64,000 nt of DNA from an uncultured Collinsella sp. (GTDB lineage Bacteria; Actinomycetota; Coriobacteriia; Coriobacteriales; Coriobacteriaceae). Where the stretch lies: the NCBI GenBank assembly GCA_900767675.1, contig CAAFZX010000038.1, forward strand, positions 31,416 to 95,415, in the 5' to 3' direction. Position 1 is the first letter of the stretch; each line of letters starts with the position of its first letter. Below, piece by piece: positions 30,853 to 38,927 of this stretch. A program made the position numbers and the translations under genes. Under the pieces are notes generated by a model that made no database searches, had not been told where the DNA came from, and was given only the letters and a program-made list of their open reading frames with translations.

Positions 30853-33099
30853 ATGTCCGAGACCATTCAGGACCTCTATACCAGCTTCTCCGAGCAGATG
30901 GAGCCCATCCAGGAGGACAGCCGCTACTTCCGCTATCTGTTTGAGATGGCGCAGGCCTCGGGTACCACGATCGAGCAGCAGCGCGAGGAGCTCGTCAAGG
31001 TGGTGGACGAGGAATGGATCAGCATGATCGAGGACTCGCTCGACGCCATTAACACCATTATCGAAAAGCCGCGCCGCTTCATCACCACCGAGGAAGAGGT
31101 GGTACCGGTCTCGCTTGCCAAAAAGATCAGCGCCGACAGTGTCCGTCACCTGAGCCAGAACACGCAGTTTTTGGCGCCGAGCGACGATGGCAGCGTCCAC
31201 CCTACGCGCATCCTCAACGTCAATACCGTCGAGACCTACGACCTGTACGAGAACCGCTTTATCTACCACCTGATTCAGCGCCTGCTGACGTTTGTGGATA
31301 AGCGCACCGACGTGATCTTTTGGTCGACGGGCAACGAGATCCGCAACCGCTTTAAGATGCACAGCAAGATCGACGATGCGTACGAGGAGATCGAGTACAA
31401 CGTTGAGATGACGGTCAAGAACCGCCAGAGCTTTGCCGAGAACGACGCCGACAACATGGACGTCTTTATGCGCATCGACCGCGTGCGCCGCCTGGTCATG
31501 GCGCTGCGCGGTGCGTCGTTCTGCCAGATCATGAACGGCTGCAGCGCGGTCCGCAGCCCCATCCAGCGCACCAACCTCATCATGAAGGACCCCAACTACC
31601 GCAAGTGCTACCAGCTGTGGCAGTTTATGGAGCGCTACGACAAGGTGGGCTACAACATCGACGTGCAGCAGCAGTCACTGGCGTTCGATGACGAGTACAT
31701 GGTGCAGATGTACACCAACCTCATTAACAACTACGCCGTCTTTAAGAGCCTGACCGACGACGAGCGCAACCTGCAGGAGCTCGAAAGCGTGCAACACGCG
31801 CCGGTGGCGCCCAAGTTTATTAAGGAGATTAAGGAGGTGCAGGTCGATAGCCCCGACCTGCCCGATGTCGAGGTCCGTCGCGTGTTTGTGGAGGAGGTCA
31901 CGCAGGCCCAGCTCGATGCCGAGCAGGCGCTGGCCGAGGCGCGCGAGCAGATCGAGGAGCTGCAGGGGCAGGTCAAGTCTTGGAAGGTTCAGGCCCATGC
32001 GCTGACCGACGAGCGCGACGACCTGGCCGACGAGCTGGACGAGGCAAAGACGCGCGAGCTGGCGCTGACGCAGCGTGCGCAGATGGCCGAGGCTGATGTT
32101 GAGGAGCTGAAAGGTTCGCTGGAGGATGTCGAGGCGGGCAAGAAAGCTGCCGAGGAGGCTGCTGCCGAGGTGCGCTCGACTGCGGCGGCACAGCTTGAGC
32201 AGATGCGCGTCGAGGCCGATGCCGAGGTCGCGGCTGCTCGCGCCGATGCCGATGCAAAGGTTGCAGCCGCCGAGCAGGAGGCCTCCGAGCAGATCGCGCA
32301 GGTCAAAAGCGACGCTGCTGCGGCCCTGGCTGCCAAGACAGCCGCCGATGCCGCCGAGCTGCAGGCCGCCAAGGATGCTGCCGCGGCCGAGCTTGCCGGC
32401 GTGCGCGAGGCGTGCGCTAAGGAAGTCGCCGAGCTGCATGCCAAGCTGGACGCCGCTCAGCTGCAGATTGAGGAAGTGCAGCTGACGGCCGAGCGCGATG
32501 CCCGCGCCGCACAGGAGGCGGCCGATGCCGCGGCAGCCGCAGCGGAGCAGGCGCTCGCCGACACCGTTGCCGCGTCCGAGGCGAAGGTCTCCGCCGCCCA
32601 GCAGGCCGCCGATGCCGCGATCGATGCCGCACGCGCGGCCGCCGACTCTGCCGTTGAGCAGGCTGCGGTGGATGCCAACGAAAAGGTCGCCGCCTCTGCC
32701 GCCGAGCGCGACGCCGCCACGCGTGCCGCCGAGGAGGCCCGTGCCGACGCCGACGCGCGCATCGCTGCGGCCGAGCTTGAGGCGGGGGAGCGCATCGAGC
32801 AGGAGGTCGCCGCCGTCCGCGCCGCTTGCGAGCGTGAGGTCGAAGCTGCTCGCGCGGAGATGCAGCAGCGCCTGGATGCACTGGCGCAAGAACTGGAGCA
32901 GGCCGAGCGCAATCGCGAGCGTGCCGAGCGCCGTGCCGAGGGCAACAGCCTGTCGCGCTATCTGCTGGCCCGCCTGCGCGGCGAGGCTGGCGAGGGCGTG
33001 GCTGCCGCGCCTGACGAGGATGGCGCTTCTGCGGCGGATGCCATCGAGGCCGAGGTCGCTGCCGACCCCGAGACTTCCGCAAAGGACGACGACAAGTGA
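30853..33099 (+). CDS. DUF2357-like protein with long Ala-rich coiled coil
   Basis: A 748-residue soluble protein. Residues ~1-310 resemble DUF2357, the domain often paired with McrB-like ATPases: T-Y-D-L-Y-E-N-R-F-I-Y-H-L-I-Q-R-L, and many aromatic/Arg positions. Residues ~330-690 are a nearly continuous Ala/Glu-rich coiled coil. The C terminus is acidic. I see no McrC-type PD-(D/E)xK nuclease signature. It probably partners the McrB-like ATPase one gene upstream, and the coiled coil could act as a stalk. The start has GGAG. Its stop overlaps the next signal peptidase gene by one base. Confidence 0.65.
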   Translation: MSETIQDLYTSFSEQMEPIQEDSRYFRYLFEMAQASGTTIEQQREELVKVVDEEWISMIEDSLDAINTIIEKPRRFITTEEEVVPVSLAKKISADSVRHLSQNTQFLAPSDDGSVHPTRILNVNTVETYDLYENRFIYHLIQRLLTFVDKRTDVIFWSTGNEIRNRFKMHSKIDDAYEEIEYNVEMTVKNRQSFAENDADNMDVFMRIDRVRRLVMALRGASFCQIMNGCSAVRSPIQRTNLIMKDPNYRKCYQLWQFMERYDKVGYNIDVQQQSLAFDDEYMVQMYTNLINNYAVFKSLTDDERNLQELESVQHAPVAPKFIKEIKEVQVDSPDLPDVEVRRVFVEEVTQAQLDAEQALAEAREQIEELQGQVKSWKVQAHALTDERDDLADELDEAKTRELALTQRAQMAEADVEELKGSLEDVEAGKKAAEEAAAEVRSTAAAQLEQMRVEADAEVAAARADADAKVAAAEQEASEQIAQVKSDAAAALAAKTAADAAELQAAKDAAAAELAGVREACAKEVAELHAKLDAAQLQIEEVQLTAERDARAAQEAADAAAAAAEQALADTVAASEAKVSAAQQAADAAIDAARAAADSAVEQAAVDANEKVAASAAERDAATRAAEEARADADARIAAAELEAGERIEQEVAAVRAACEREVEAARAEMQQRLDALAQELEQAERNRERAERRAEGNSLSRYLLARLRGEAGEGVAAAPDEDGASAADAIEAEVAADPETSAKDDDK

Positions 33100-33803
33100 T
33101 GAAGCACGTGCTCCGCGTGATCAACGTGCTGGCGACCGTGGTGATCCTGGTCGCCTTTGTGGTGTTGCTGCGCACGGTGTTCACGCCCGCCGGCGAGATT
33201 CCCACCATCATGGGCTACGGCTTTATGCGTACGCTGACCGGCTCGATGGAGCCGGCGATTCCCGTGCATTCGTTTATCGTCGTCGATACTGATAACAGAC
33301 AGGTCTACCAGGTGGGCGACATCATCACCTTCCATTCGTCCGACGACGCGTTGGAAGGTTCGCTCAACACGCACCGCATCGTATCCGTGGAGGCCGCGTC
33401 CGACGGCACGCCGGTCTACCACACCAAGGGTGACGCCAATCCGGTCGAGGATGCCGCGCCCGTGCCCGCCGCCGACGTGGTGGGCCGCGTGGTCTTTGTC
33501 TCGGCAGGCCTGGGCGTGGTGGTGTCGCTGCTCACCAATCCGCTGCTGTTCTTTCCGCTTATCGTGGTGCCGTTGATTGTGCTGCTAGTGCTCGAAATTC
33601 GCCATATGGTTAAGGCCACGCAAGATGTGGCGCGTGCCGAGGACGAGGCCGCCCTGCGCGCGGCCGTGGAGCAGATTCGCGAAAAGCGCCGTCGCGAGCA
33701 GGAGGAGCAGGGCGACGCCAGGGAGCAGAGCGACGGTGGGCGTACTGAGGGAAGTGCGGAAGCCGACCCCGGCGCCCTAGACGATTCCAACCGCCCGGCA
33801 TAG
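33099..33803 (+). CDS. Signal peptidase I, SipW/ER type (second copy)
   Basis: A 234-residue membrane peptidase. The N-terminal helix covers ~residues 5-28. The catalytic Ser is in T-G-S-M-E-P (Ser49) and the His in N-T-H-R-I (His92), so it again has the Ser/His dyad of the ER/SipW class. A long hydrophobic region lies near 140-170, followed by a charged tail. It overlaps the DUF2357-like gene by one base (TGATG), showing co-translation. Two such peptidases suggest two substrate sets or a paired role. A GTG one codon earlier is alternative. Confidence 0.85.
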   Translation: MKHVLRVINVLATVVILVAFVVLLRTVFTPAGEIPTIMGYGFMRTLTGSMEPAIPVHSFIVVDTDNRQVYQVGDIITFHSSDDALEGSLNTHRIVSVEAASDGTPVYHTKGDANPVEDAAPVPAADVVGRVVFVSAGLGVVVSLLTNPLLFFPLIVVPLIVLLVLEIRHMVKATQDVARAEDEAALRAAVEQIREKRRREQEEQGDAREQSDGGRTEGSAEADPGALDDSNRPA

Positions 33804-33928
33804 CTCTTCGGTGCCTTTCGTCCTCGCAATCTGGACGCCCGTAGATGTTCCGAATCGTCCGTTTTTTCATATCAATATTCGTGCTACAGTTTGAGCGCTT
33901 TGTTGCCAATTTATTTCGGGGGAGTGGG

Positions 33929-34951
33929 ATGGAACAGGAGCGCTCAGCGCAGCGTGCATGTGAAAGGGCTTCGGTACCGATGACGGCGGCGTCCGATTTT
34001 ATCGTGCCCGAGGGAACTGACGAGCTCAGCCGCAGCACCCGCCGCGCGTGGCGCGACCGCCTGAACAGCGCTTCGACGCGCAAGATGATCACGGGCGTCC
34101 TGGCAACTCTGGTGGGCGGTTCGTTTTGGGGCTTCTCGGGCACCAGCGCGAGCTTTCTGTTCGATACCTATCACGTCGACACCTTGTGGCTTATGAGCGT
34201 GCGCCAGATTCTCGCCGGTCTACTCTTTATGACCGTGGTTGTTATGCGCGACCGCGGGCGCCTGATTAAGCTCTGGACCACACCCGCCGATCGCAAGCAG
34301 TTGCTGCTCTTTACCGCCTTTGGCCTGCTGTTCAACCAGTTTTGCTATCTTTCGGCCGTGCGCCTGACGAACGCCGGAACCGCGACGGTGCTCCAGTGCC
34401 TGCAGCTCGTTATCATCATGGGCTACACCTGCGTGACCGATCGCCGCATGCCGCGCACTCGCGAAGTCATCGGCATTGGCCTGGCTCTGGGTGGAACCTT
34501 TTTAATCGCCACCGGCGGCGACCCCACCAGCCTGAATATCTCGCCGCTTGGCCTGGCAGCAGGTCTTATGTGTGCGGTTAGCGCCACGTGTATGGCGGTG
34601 ATTCCCGCCAAGATCCTGCCCGAATACGGCAGCCCCATCGTCACGGGCTCGGCAATGCTCACGGCAGGCGTGGTCTCGTGTGTCTTCGTGCAGCCCTGGG
34701 CGCATATGCCGGCGCTCGACGCTGCCGGCATCGAGGCGCTCGCGGTGTTCGTGGTTATCGGCTCGTTTTTTGCTTACATGCTCTATATGCAGGGCGTTAA
34801 GGATATCGGCTCGGTGCGTGCGAGCCTCATCGGAACTGTAGAGCCGGTTTCGGCGACCATCACCAGCGCCGTTATGCTGGGCACGGTGTTTTTGCCGACC
34901 GATCTTATCGGCTTTGCCATGATCATCGTGATGATGTTCCTCACGGTGTAG
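33929..34951 (+). CDS. EamA/DMT-family transporter
   Basis: A ~340-residue membrane protein. After a ~45-residue polar N-terminus it has about ten hydrophobic segments arranged as two EamA repeats, each near 130 residues, with the W-G-F-S-G-T-S-A motif in the first and V-R-A-S-L-I-G-T-V-E-P-V-S-A in the second. DMT proteins export or import metabolites and amino acids; the substrate cannot be predicted. The ATG at 33929 follows GGGGGAG. An earlier in-frame Met at 33845 would add a hydrophobic stretch and has no clear site. Confidence 0.88.
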   Translation: MEQERSAQRACERASVPMTAASDFIVPEGTDELSRSTRRAWRDRLNSASTRKMITGVLATLVGGSFWGFSGTSASFLFDTYHVDTLWLMSVRQILAGLLFMTVVVMRDRGRLIKLWTTPADRKQLLLFTAFGLLFNQFCYLSAVRLTNAGTATVLQCLQLVIIMGYTCVTDRRMPRTREVIGIGLALGGTFLIATGGDPTSLNISPLGLAAGLMCAVSATCMAVIPAKILPEYGSPIVTGSAMLTAGVVSCVFVQPWAHMPALDAAGIEALAVFVVIGSFFAYMLYMQGVKDIGSVRASLIGTVEPVSATITSAVMLGTVFLPTDLIGFAMIIVMMFLTV

Positions 34952-35032
34952 CCCCTACGGTTGCTTTAAAGGATAATAGGCTAGCGGCGCGTTGCTTTGG
35001 CGGCGTGCCTTTGTCTATAGAGAGGACCTCTT

Positions 35033-36364
35033 ATGAAGTACTTTGGCACCGACGGCTTTCGCGGCGAGGCCAACGTTGGGCTGACCGTGGAGCATGCGTA
35101 CAAGATCGGCCGCTTTGTGGGTTGGTATTACGGTGCCAACCGCGAGCGCAAGGCACGCGTGATCGTGGGCAAGGACACGCGTCGTTCGAGCTACATGTTC
35201 GAGGCGGCGCTGGTGAGTGGCCTGGTCGCGAGCGGTGCGGACGCATATATGCTGCATGTGATCCCAACGCCGGGCGTGGCGCATCAGACCGTGGAGGGCT
35301 GCTTCGATTGCGGCATCATGATCAGTGCGAGCCACAACCCGTTTTGCGATAACGGCATTAAGCTCGTCAACAGCGACGGCTTTAAGATGGACGAGGACGT
35401 GCTGGAGCTCATCGAGGATTACATCGATGGCAAGAGCGAGGTGCCGCTGGCAACGGGCAACCACATTGGTGCTACGGTCGATTACATGCAGGGCCGCAAC
35501 CGCTATATCGCCTCGCTCATCGCGAGCGCGAACTTTTCGCTGCAGGGCGTCAAGATCGGCATCGACTGTGCCAACGGCTCGGCGTCCTCGGTGGCCAAGC
35601 CGGTGTTCGACGCGCTGGGCGCTGATGTGCGCGTGATCAACGCCGCGCCCGATGGCTTTAACATCAACGTCGACTGCGGCTCCACGCATATGGAGCGCCT
35701 ACAGCGCCACGTGGTGGAGCAGGGCCTGGACGTGGGCTTTGCCTACGACGGCGATGCCGACCGCTGCCTGGCCGTGGATGAGCGCGGCCGCGTGGTCGAT
35801 GGCGACCAGATCCTGTACGTGTGCGGTGTGTACCTGAACAAGCACGGGCGCCTCTCGGGCGGTACCGTGGTGCCGACGATCGCCAGCAACTTTGGCCTGG
35901 TCAAGTCGCTGGAGCTTGCCGGCCTGAGTGCCGTGACCAGCGGCGTGGGCGACCGTCACGTGTACGCCAAGATGCGCGAGGGCGGCTACAGCCTGGGCGG
36001 CGAGCAGACGGGCCATACGATCTTTGGCGATATCGAGCGCACGGGCGACGGCATTATGACCTCGCTGCGCGTGATGGAAGTGATTCGTGCCGAGCGCGAG
36101 ACGCTCTCGCAACTCACGGCTCCGTGCAAGCTGCTGCCGCAGGCGCAGGTTGCCGTGCGCGTGGCCAACAAGGATGCCGCACTCGAGAACATGGGCGTGC
36201 AGAACGCGATCGCCGAGGCCGAGGCCGCGCTGGCGGGCGAGGGCCGCGTGCTCGTGCGCAAGAGCGGAACTGAGTCAGTGATTCGCGTGCTGGCCGAAGC
36301 CCCCGACCAAGCAGCTGCCGACGCAGCCATGAAGCGCATCGCAAGTGCTTTGGAAGCTCTGTAA
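35033..36364 (+). CDS. glmM: Phosphoglucosamine mutase GlmM
   Basis: Converts glucosamine-6-phosphate to glucosamine-1-phosphate for UDP-GlcNAc and peptidoglycan. It has 443 residues, full length. Start F-G-T-D-G-F-R-G; the phosphorylated Ser is Ser100 in S-A-S-H-N-P; the metal loop is D-G-D-A-D-R; the sugar loop is G-G-E-Q-T-G-H; the phosphate loop near the C terminus is R-K-S-G-T-E-S. All functional motifs are intact. It has a GGACC-type site. It appears monocistronic and is followed by a MITE-like element. Confidence 0.97.
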   Translation: MKYFGTDGFRGEANVGLTVEHAYKIGRFVGWYYGANRERKARVIVGKDTRRSSYMFEAALVSGLVASGADAYMLHVIPTPGVAHQTVEGCFDCGIMISASHNPFCDNGIKLVNSDGFKMDEDVLELIEDYIDGKSEVPLATGNHIGATVDYMQGRNRYIASLIASANFSLQGVKIGIDCANGSASSVAKPVFDALGADVRVINAAPDGFNINVDCGSTHMERLQRHVVEQGLDVGFAYDGDADRCLAVDERGRVVDGDQILYVCGVYLNKHGRLSGGTVVPTIASNFGLVKSLELAGLSAVTSGVGDRHVYAKMREGGYSLGGEQTGHTIFGDIERTGDGIMTSLRVMEVIRAERETLSQLTAPCKLLPQAQVAVRVANKDAALENMGVQNAIAEAEAALAGEGRVLVRKSGTESVIRVLAEAPDQAAADAAMKRIASALEAL

Positions 36365-36399
36365 GGCGCATTCTGGGCTGTTTGACAGGGGGTTATAAA

Positions 36400-36638
36400 A
36401 GGCCGTGTGCAAATAAGGGCAAATATGAGTACTGTTACTAAATAAGTAACAGCATATTTTGCCCCAAGAGGCTATTTTGGCAACGCCCGAACGTCATATC
36501 GAAGAGCATTGCTCCTCATATGTCCAATAAACAGGGTCCCAGATAAGAACCAATCCTATCTGAGACCCTGTTTTTACTCAAAATAAATGCTATCAACCCG
36601 ACAACAGTACTCATTTTTGCCCTTTTTGCACACGGCCT
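36400..36638. mobile_element. MITE-like element with ~37-bp terminal inverted repeats
   Basis: A 239-bp AT-rich element. The left end aggccgtgtgcaaataaggg and the right end are reverse complements over ~37 bp with few mismatches. The interior contains two further hairpins: CTGTTACT/AGTAACAG near 36433 and a long one around 36528-36570 (acagggtc.../...gaccctgt). No coding region is present. Its low GC contrasts with glmM next to it. This is the size and shape of a non-autonomous transposable element. Confidence 0.75.
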
Positions 36639-36663
36639 CTTCGGAGTGGCCGCCCGGCACCTG

Positions 36664-36826
36664 GGGACGTTCCTTTTCTGCCGGCACCCAGGGACACTCC
36701 TTGACGCCTAGTCATCGGGGACGTTCTTAAACGACTAGTCGTTGGGGACAGTCTTTGCCTATTGGCCGGTTTGCTGGCCGGATTGGCAAGGACTGTCCCT
36801 ATCCGCCGGCAGAAAAGGAACGTCCC
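36664..36826. repeat. Nested inverted-repeat block (GGGACGTTCCTTTTCTGCC family)
   Basis: A 22-bp perfect inverted repeat, 36664-36685 with 36805-36826, encloses a second near-perfect pair (gggacagtctttgcc 36744-36758 with its complement at 36785-36799) and a small cgactagtcg palindrome. It lies directly after the MITE-like element and next to the carboxypeptidase stop. It is G-rich and non-coding. Confidence 0.65.
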
Positions 36827-36847
36827 TAACTGCCGGCCTTCAAGATC

Positions 36848-38422
36848 TTACAGCTCGTAGAGCGTGGTGAACTTGTCCTGCAGGTAGCTGCAGTAGTAGC
36901 GGGCGTCAAAGTCCATGCCGCAGGCGCCCTTGATGAGCTCCGGCGCGTCCTTGGCGCGGCCCCACTGCCAAATGTGCTCGCCCAGCCAGGCACGGACGGG
37001 CGCCAGATCGCCGCTCGCGCAGGCACCGGTAAGGTCGACGCCGTCGCGGCACATGGCCGGCACAAACATGGCGTCGTAGGCGCTACCCAGCGCATACGTG
37101 GGGAAGTAGCCAAACGAGCCGCCGCTCCAGTGCGTATCCTGCAGACAGCCGCGCGTGTCGTCAGGAACGGGAATGCCCAGGTATTCGTCCATAAAGCGGT
37201 TCCAAAGCGCGGGGATATCCTTGGCCGTGGCCTCGCCGGCAAACAGCATACGCTCAATCTGGTAGCGCACCATAATATGCAGCGGGTAGGTGAGCTCGTC
37301 GGCCTCGGTGCGGATCAACGACGGCTGCGCGATGTTCACGGCGCGGTAGAGCGTGTCCTCGTCAACGTCGCCGTAGACCTCGGGCGCGTGGCGGCGCAGT
37401 ACCTCAAGCAGCGGGCCCATAAAGGCGCGGCTGCGGCCCACGGTGTTCTCAAAGAAGCGGCTCTGGCTCTCGTGGATGCCCATGGAGGTGCCGCCCTCCA
37501 GGCAGGTGCGCGCGTAGGCGGGATTGACGCCCAGCTCGTACATGGTGTGTCCCGCCTCGTGGATGATGCTGTAGACGTTGGAGATGCAGTCGTCCTCGTA
37601 GATGTGCGTCGCGATGCGCGCGTCACCCACGGCAAAGCCCTCGCTAAACGGATGCTCGGTAAAGGCAAGCGTGGTGTCGTCCAGGTCCAGGCCGACGAGC
37701 TTCATAAGGTCGAAGCTCATGGCGCGCTGGGCGGCCTCGGGCACGCGGGCGTGCAAAAAGTCTGCAGCGGGCTGCTGGCCGCGCTCGCCGATGGTGTGCA
37801 CGAGCGGCACGACCGTGGCCTTGACCTCATCGCAAAACGCGTCGAAACTCTCGGTGGAAAGGCCGCGCTCGTACTGGTCGAGCCAAACGTCGTATGGGTC
37901 GCGCTTGGGGTCCATGAGCTCGGCCTGATGCTTAAGTTGGGCGACGATTCTATCCACATAGGGCTCAAAACTCGCCCAGTCATTGGCCGTCTTGGCCTTG
38001 TGCCACACGGCGTCGGCCTCGCAGGTGAGCCTGGTCCAGGCCTCGGCCTCCTCGGTGGGGATGGCGCTTGCCTCGCGCTGGTCGCGGCCGAGCACGCGGA
38101 TCTCATCGAGCAGCTGCGGGTCGTCGATCTTTCCGCCCGCGACCGTCTCACGCGCGAGAGAGCGCACAAGCTCAACAGACTTTTTGCTGGTCAGGAGTTT
38201 GTGATGTTCGCCGGCAAGGGTGCCCATAGCATCGGCGCGGGCCGCGGCGCCGTTGGCGGGAGCAATGGTCGCGCCGTCAAACTCGGCAATCTTGAGCAGG
38301 TACTCGCGGGTCCACAGCTTGCCCTCGAGCTTGCGGAATTTTTTGACGGCCTTATCGACCTTCATGCCTTTGGGCGTCTTGCCCGCTGCGGGCTTGGCCT
38401 TCTTATCGAGTTTCTTTCCCAT
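36848..38422 (-). CDS. M32 family metallocarboxypeptidase (carboxypeptidase Taq type)
   Basis: A 524-residue zinc carboxypeptidase that trims C-terminal residues from peptides. The H-E-x-x-H zinc motif is H-E-A-G-H-T-M-Y-E (around residue 290). The family stretch E-H-P-F-S-E-G-F-A-V-G-D-A-R-I-A-T is present. The N-terminal ~25 residues are Lys-rich (K-K-L-D-K-K-A-K) beyond the usual start. No signal peptide is seen, so it is cytoplasmic. It is transcribed divergently from the pheST leader, ~120 bp from the T-box start. Confidence 0.9.
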   Translation of the reverse strand: MGKKLDKKAKPAAGKTPKGMKVDKAVKKFRKLEGKLWTREYLLKIAEFDGATIAPANGAAARADAMGTLAGEHHKLLTSKKSVELVRSLARETVAGGKIDDPQLLDEIRVLGRDQREASAIPTEEAEAWTRLTCEADAVWHKAKTANDWASFEPYVDRIVAQLKHQAELMDPKRDPYDVWLDQYERGLSTESFDAFCDEVKATVVPLVHTIGERGQQPAADFLHARVPEAAQRAMSFDLMKLVGLDLDDTTLAFTEHPFSEGFAVGDARIATHIYEDDCISNVYSIIHEAGHTMYELGVNPAYARTCLEGGTSMGIHESQSRFFENTVGRSRAFMGPLLEVLRRHAPEVYGDVDEDTLYRAVNIAQPSLIRTEADELTYPLHIMVRYQIERMLFAGEATAKDIPALWNRFMDEYLGIPVPDDTRGCLQDTHWSGGSFGYFPTYALGSAYDAMFVPAMCRDGVDLTGACASGDLAPVRAWLGEHIWQWGRAKDAPELIKGACGMDFDARYYCSYLQDKFTTLYEL

Positions 38423-38554
38423 ACCATATCCTTGATCTCGTGAGCCGAGCGCCTCGGGTGGGCGCGCGGCCAGTTTGCACAGCTACCTGCCTTGTACCCA
38501 GCACGAACAAAACGGAACGCGGCGATACGCCCACACAATGTGTTATCCTATAGC

Positions 38555-38850
38555 CCAATGCGTTGACGGAGAGGGTTTTGCCCGCCGCGTCGCCGGCAAG
38601 AGAGGGAAGGTCATGGGCTGCAAGCCTTCCTGCGGTGACAAGGGCCAAGCGTTCACTCCCGAGCAGCGACCTCAACGGGCACGCGGCTAGCGACGGCGAT
38701 GCCCCAGTAGGGAAGCCGTGAGCCTCGCGATAAGGGGCGCAGAGTGGGCACGGCGGGCCAGACATCCGCCGGGTCAAACAAGGTGGTACCGCGGAATTCA
38801 ACCGTCCTTGGGCAATGCACATGCCCGAGGACGGTTTTTTTATTACCGAA
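38555..38850 (+). promoter_or_regulatory. T-box leader controlling pheST
   Basis: An untranslated leader with the definitive T-box sequence aaggtggtaccgcgg at 38781-38795, immediately followed by a terminator hairpin, accgtccttgggca (38802-38815) with tgcccgaggacggt (38823-38836), and a T run. Uncharged tRNA binding at the GGTGG favours the antiterminator. Several hairpins upstream (38600-38630 and others) form the stem I region; I could not assign the specifier triplet with certainty, though TTC occurs at 38627 and 38652. A likely extended -10 TGTTATCCT lies near 38541. Gene context indicates tRNA-Phe. Confidence 0.9.
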
Positions 38851-38927
38851 CCGGGCCGCGTTTTCACAACGCCAGACGGCGGCAGCCGCCTCGGCAAACG
38901 GAGAGCGCGAGAGACGAAAGGGAAGAC

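Noticed and set aside
28963..31362. 799-codon minus-strand frame across the AAA+ gene
   Set aside because: It is antisense to an intact AAA+ gene with clear motifs; composition indicates a shadow.
29083..33099. Classical McrBC restriction system
   Set aside because: The ATPase is membrane-anchored and the partner lacks a visible nuclease; the flanking signal peptidases and fibre genes do not fit a standard McrBC locus, although defence cannot be excluded.
38475..38927. Short frames inside the pheST leader
   Set aside because: The region is a T-box RNA with terminator; frames cross the hairpins and show no coding bias.
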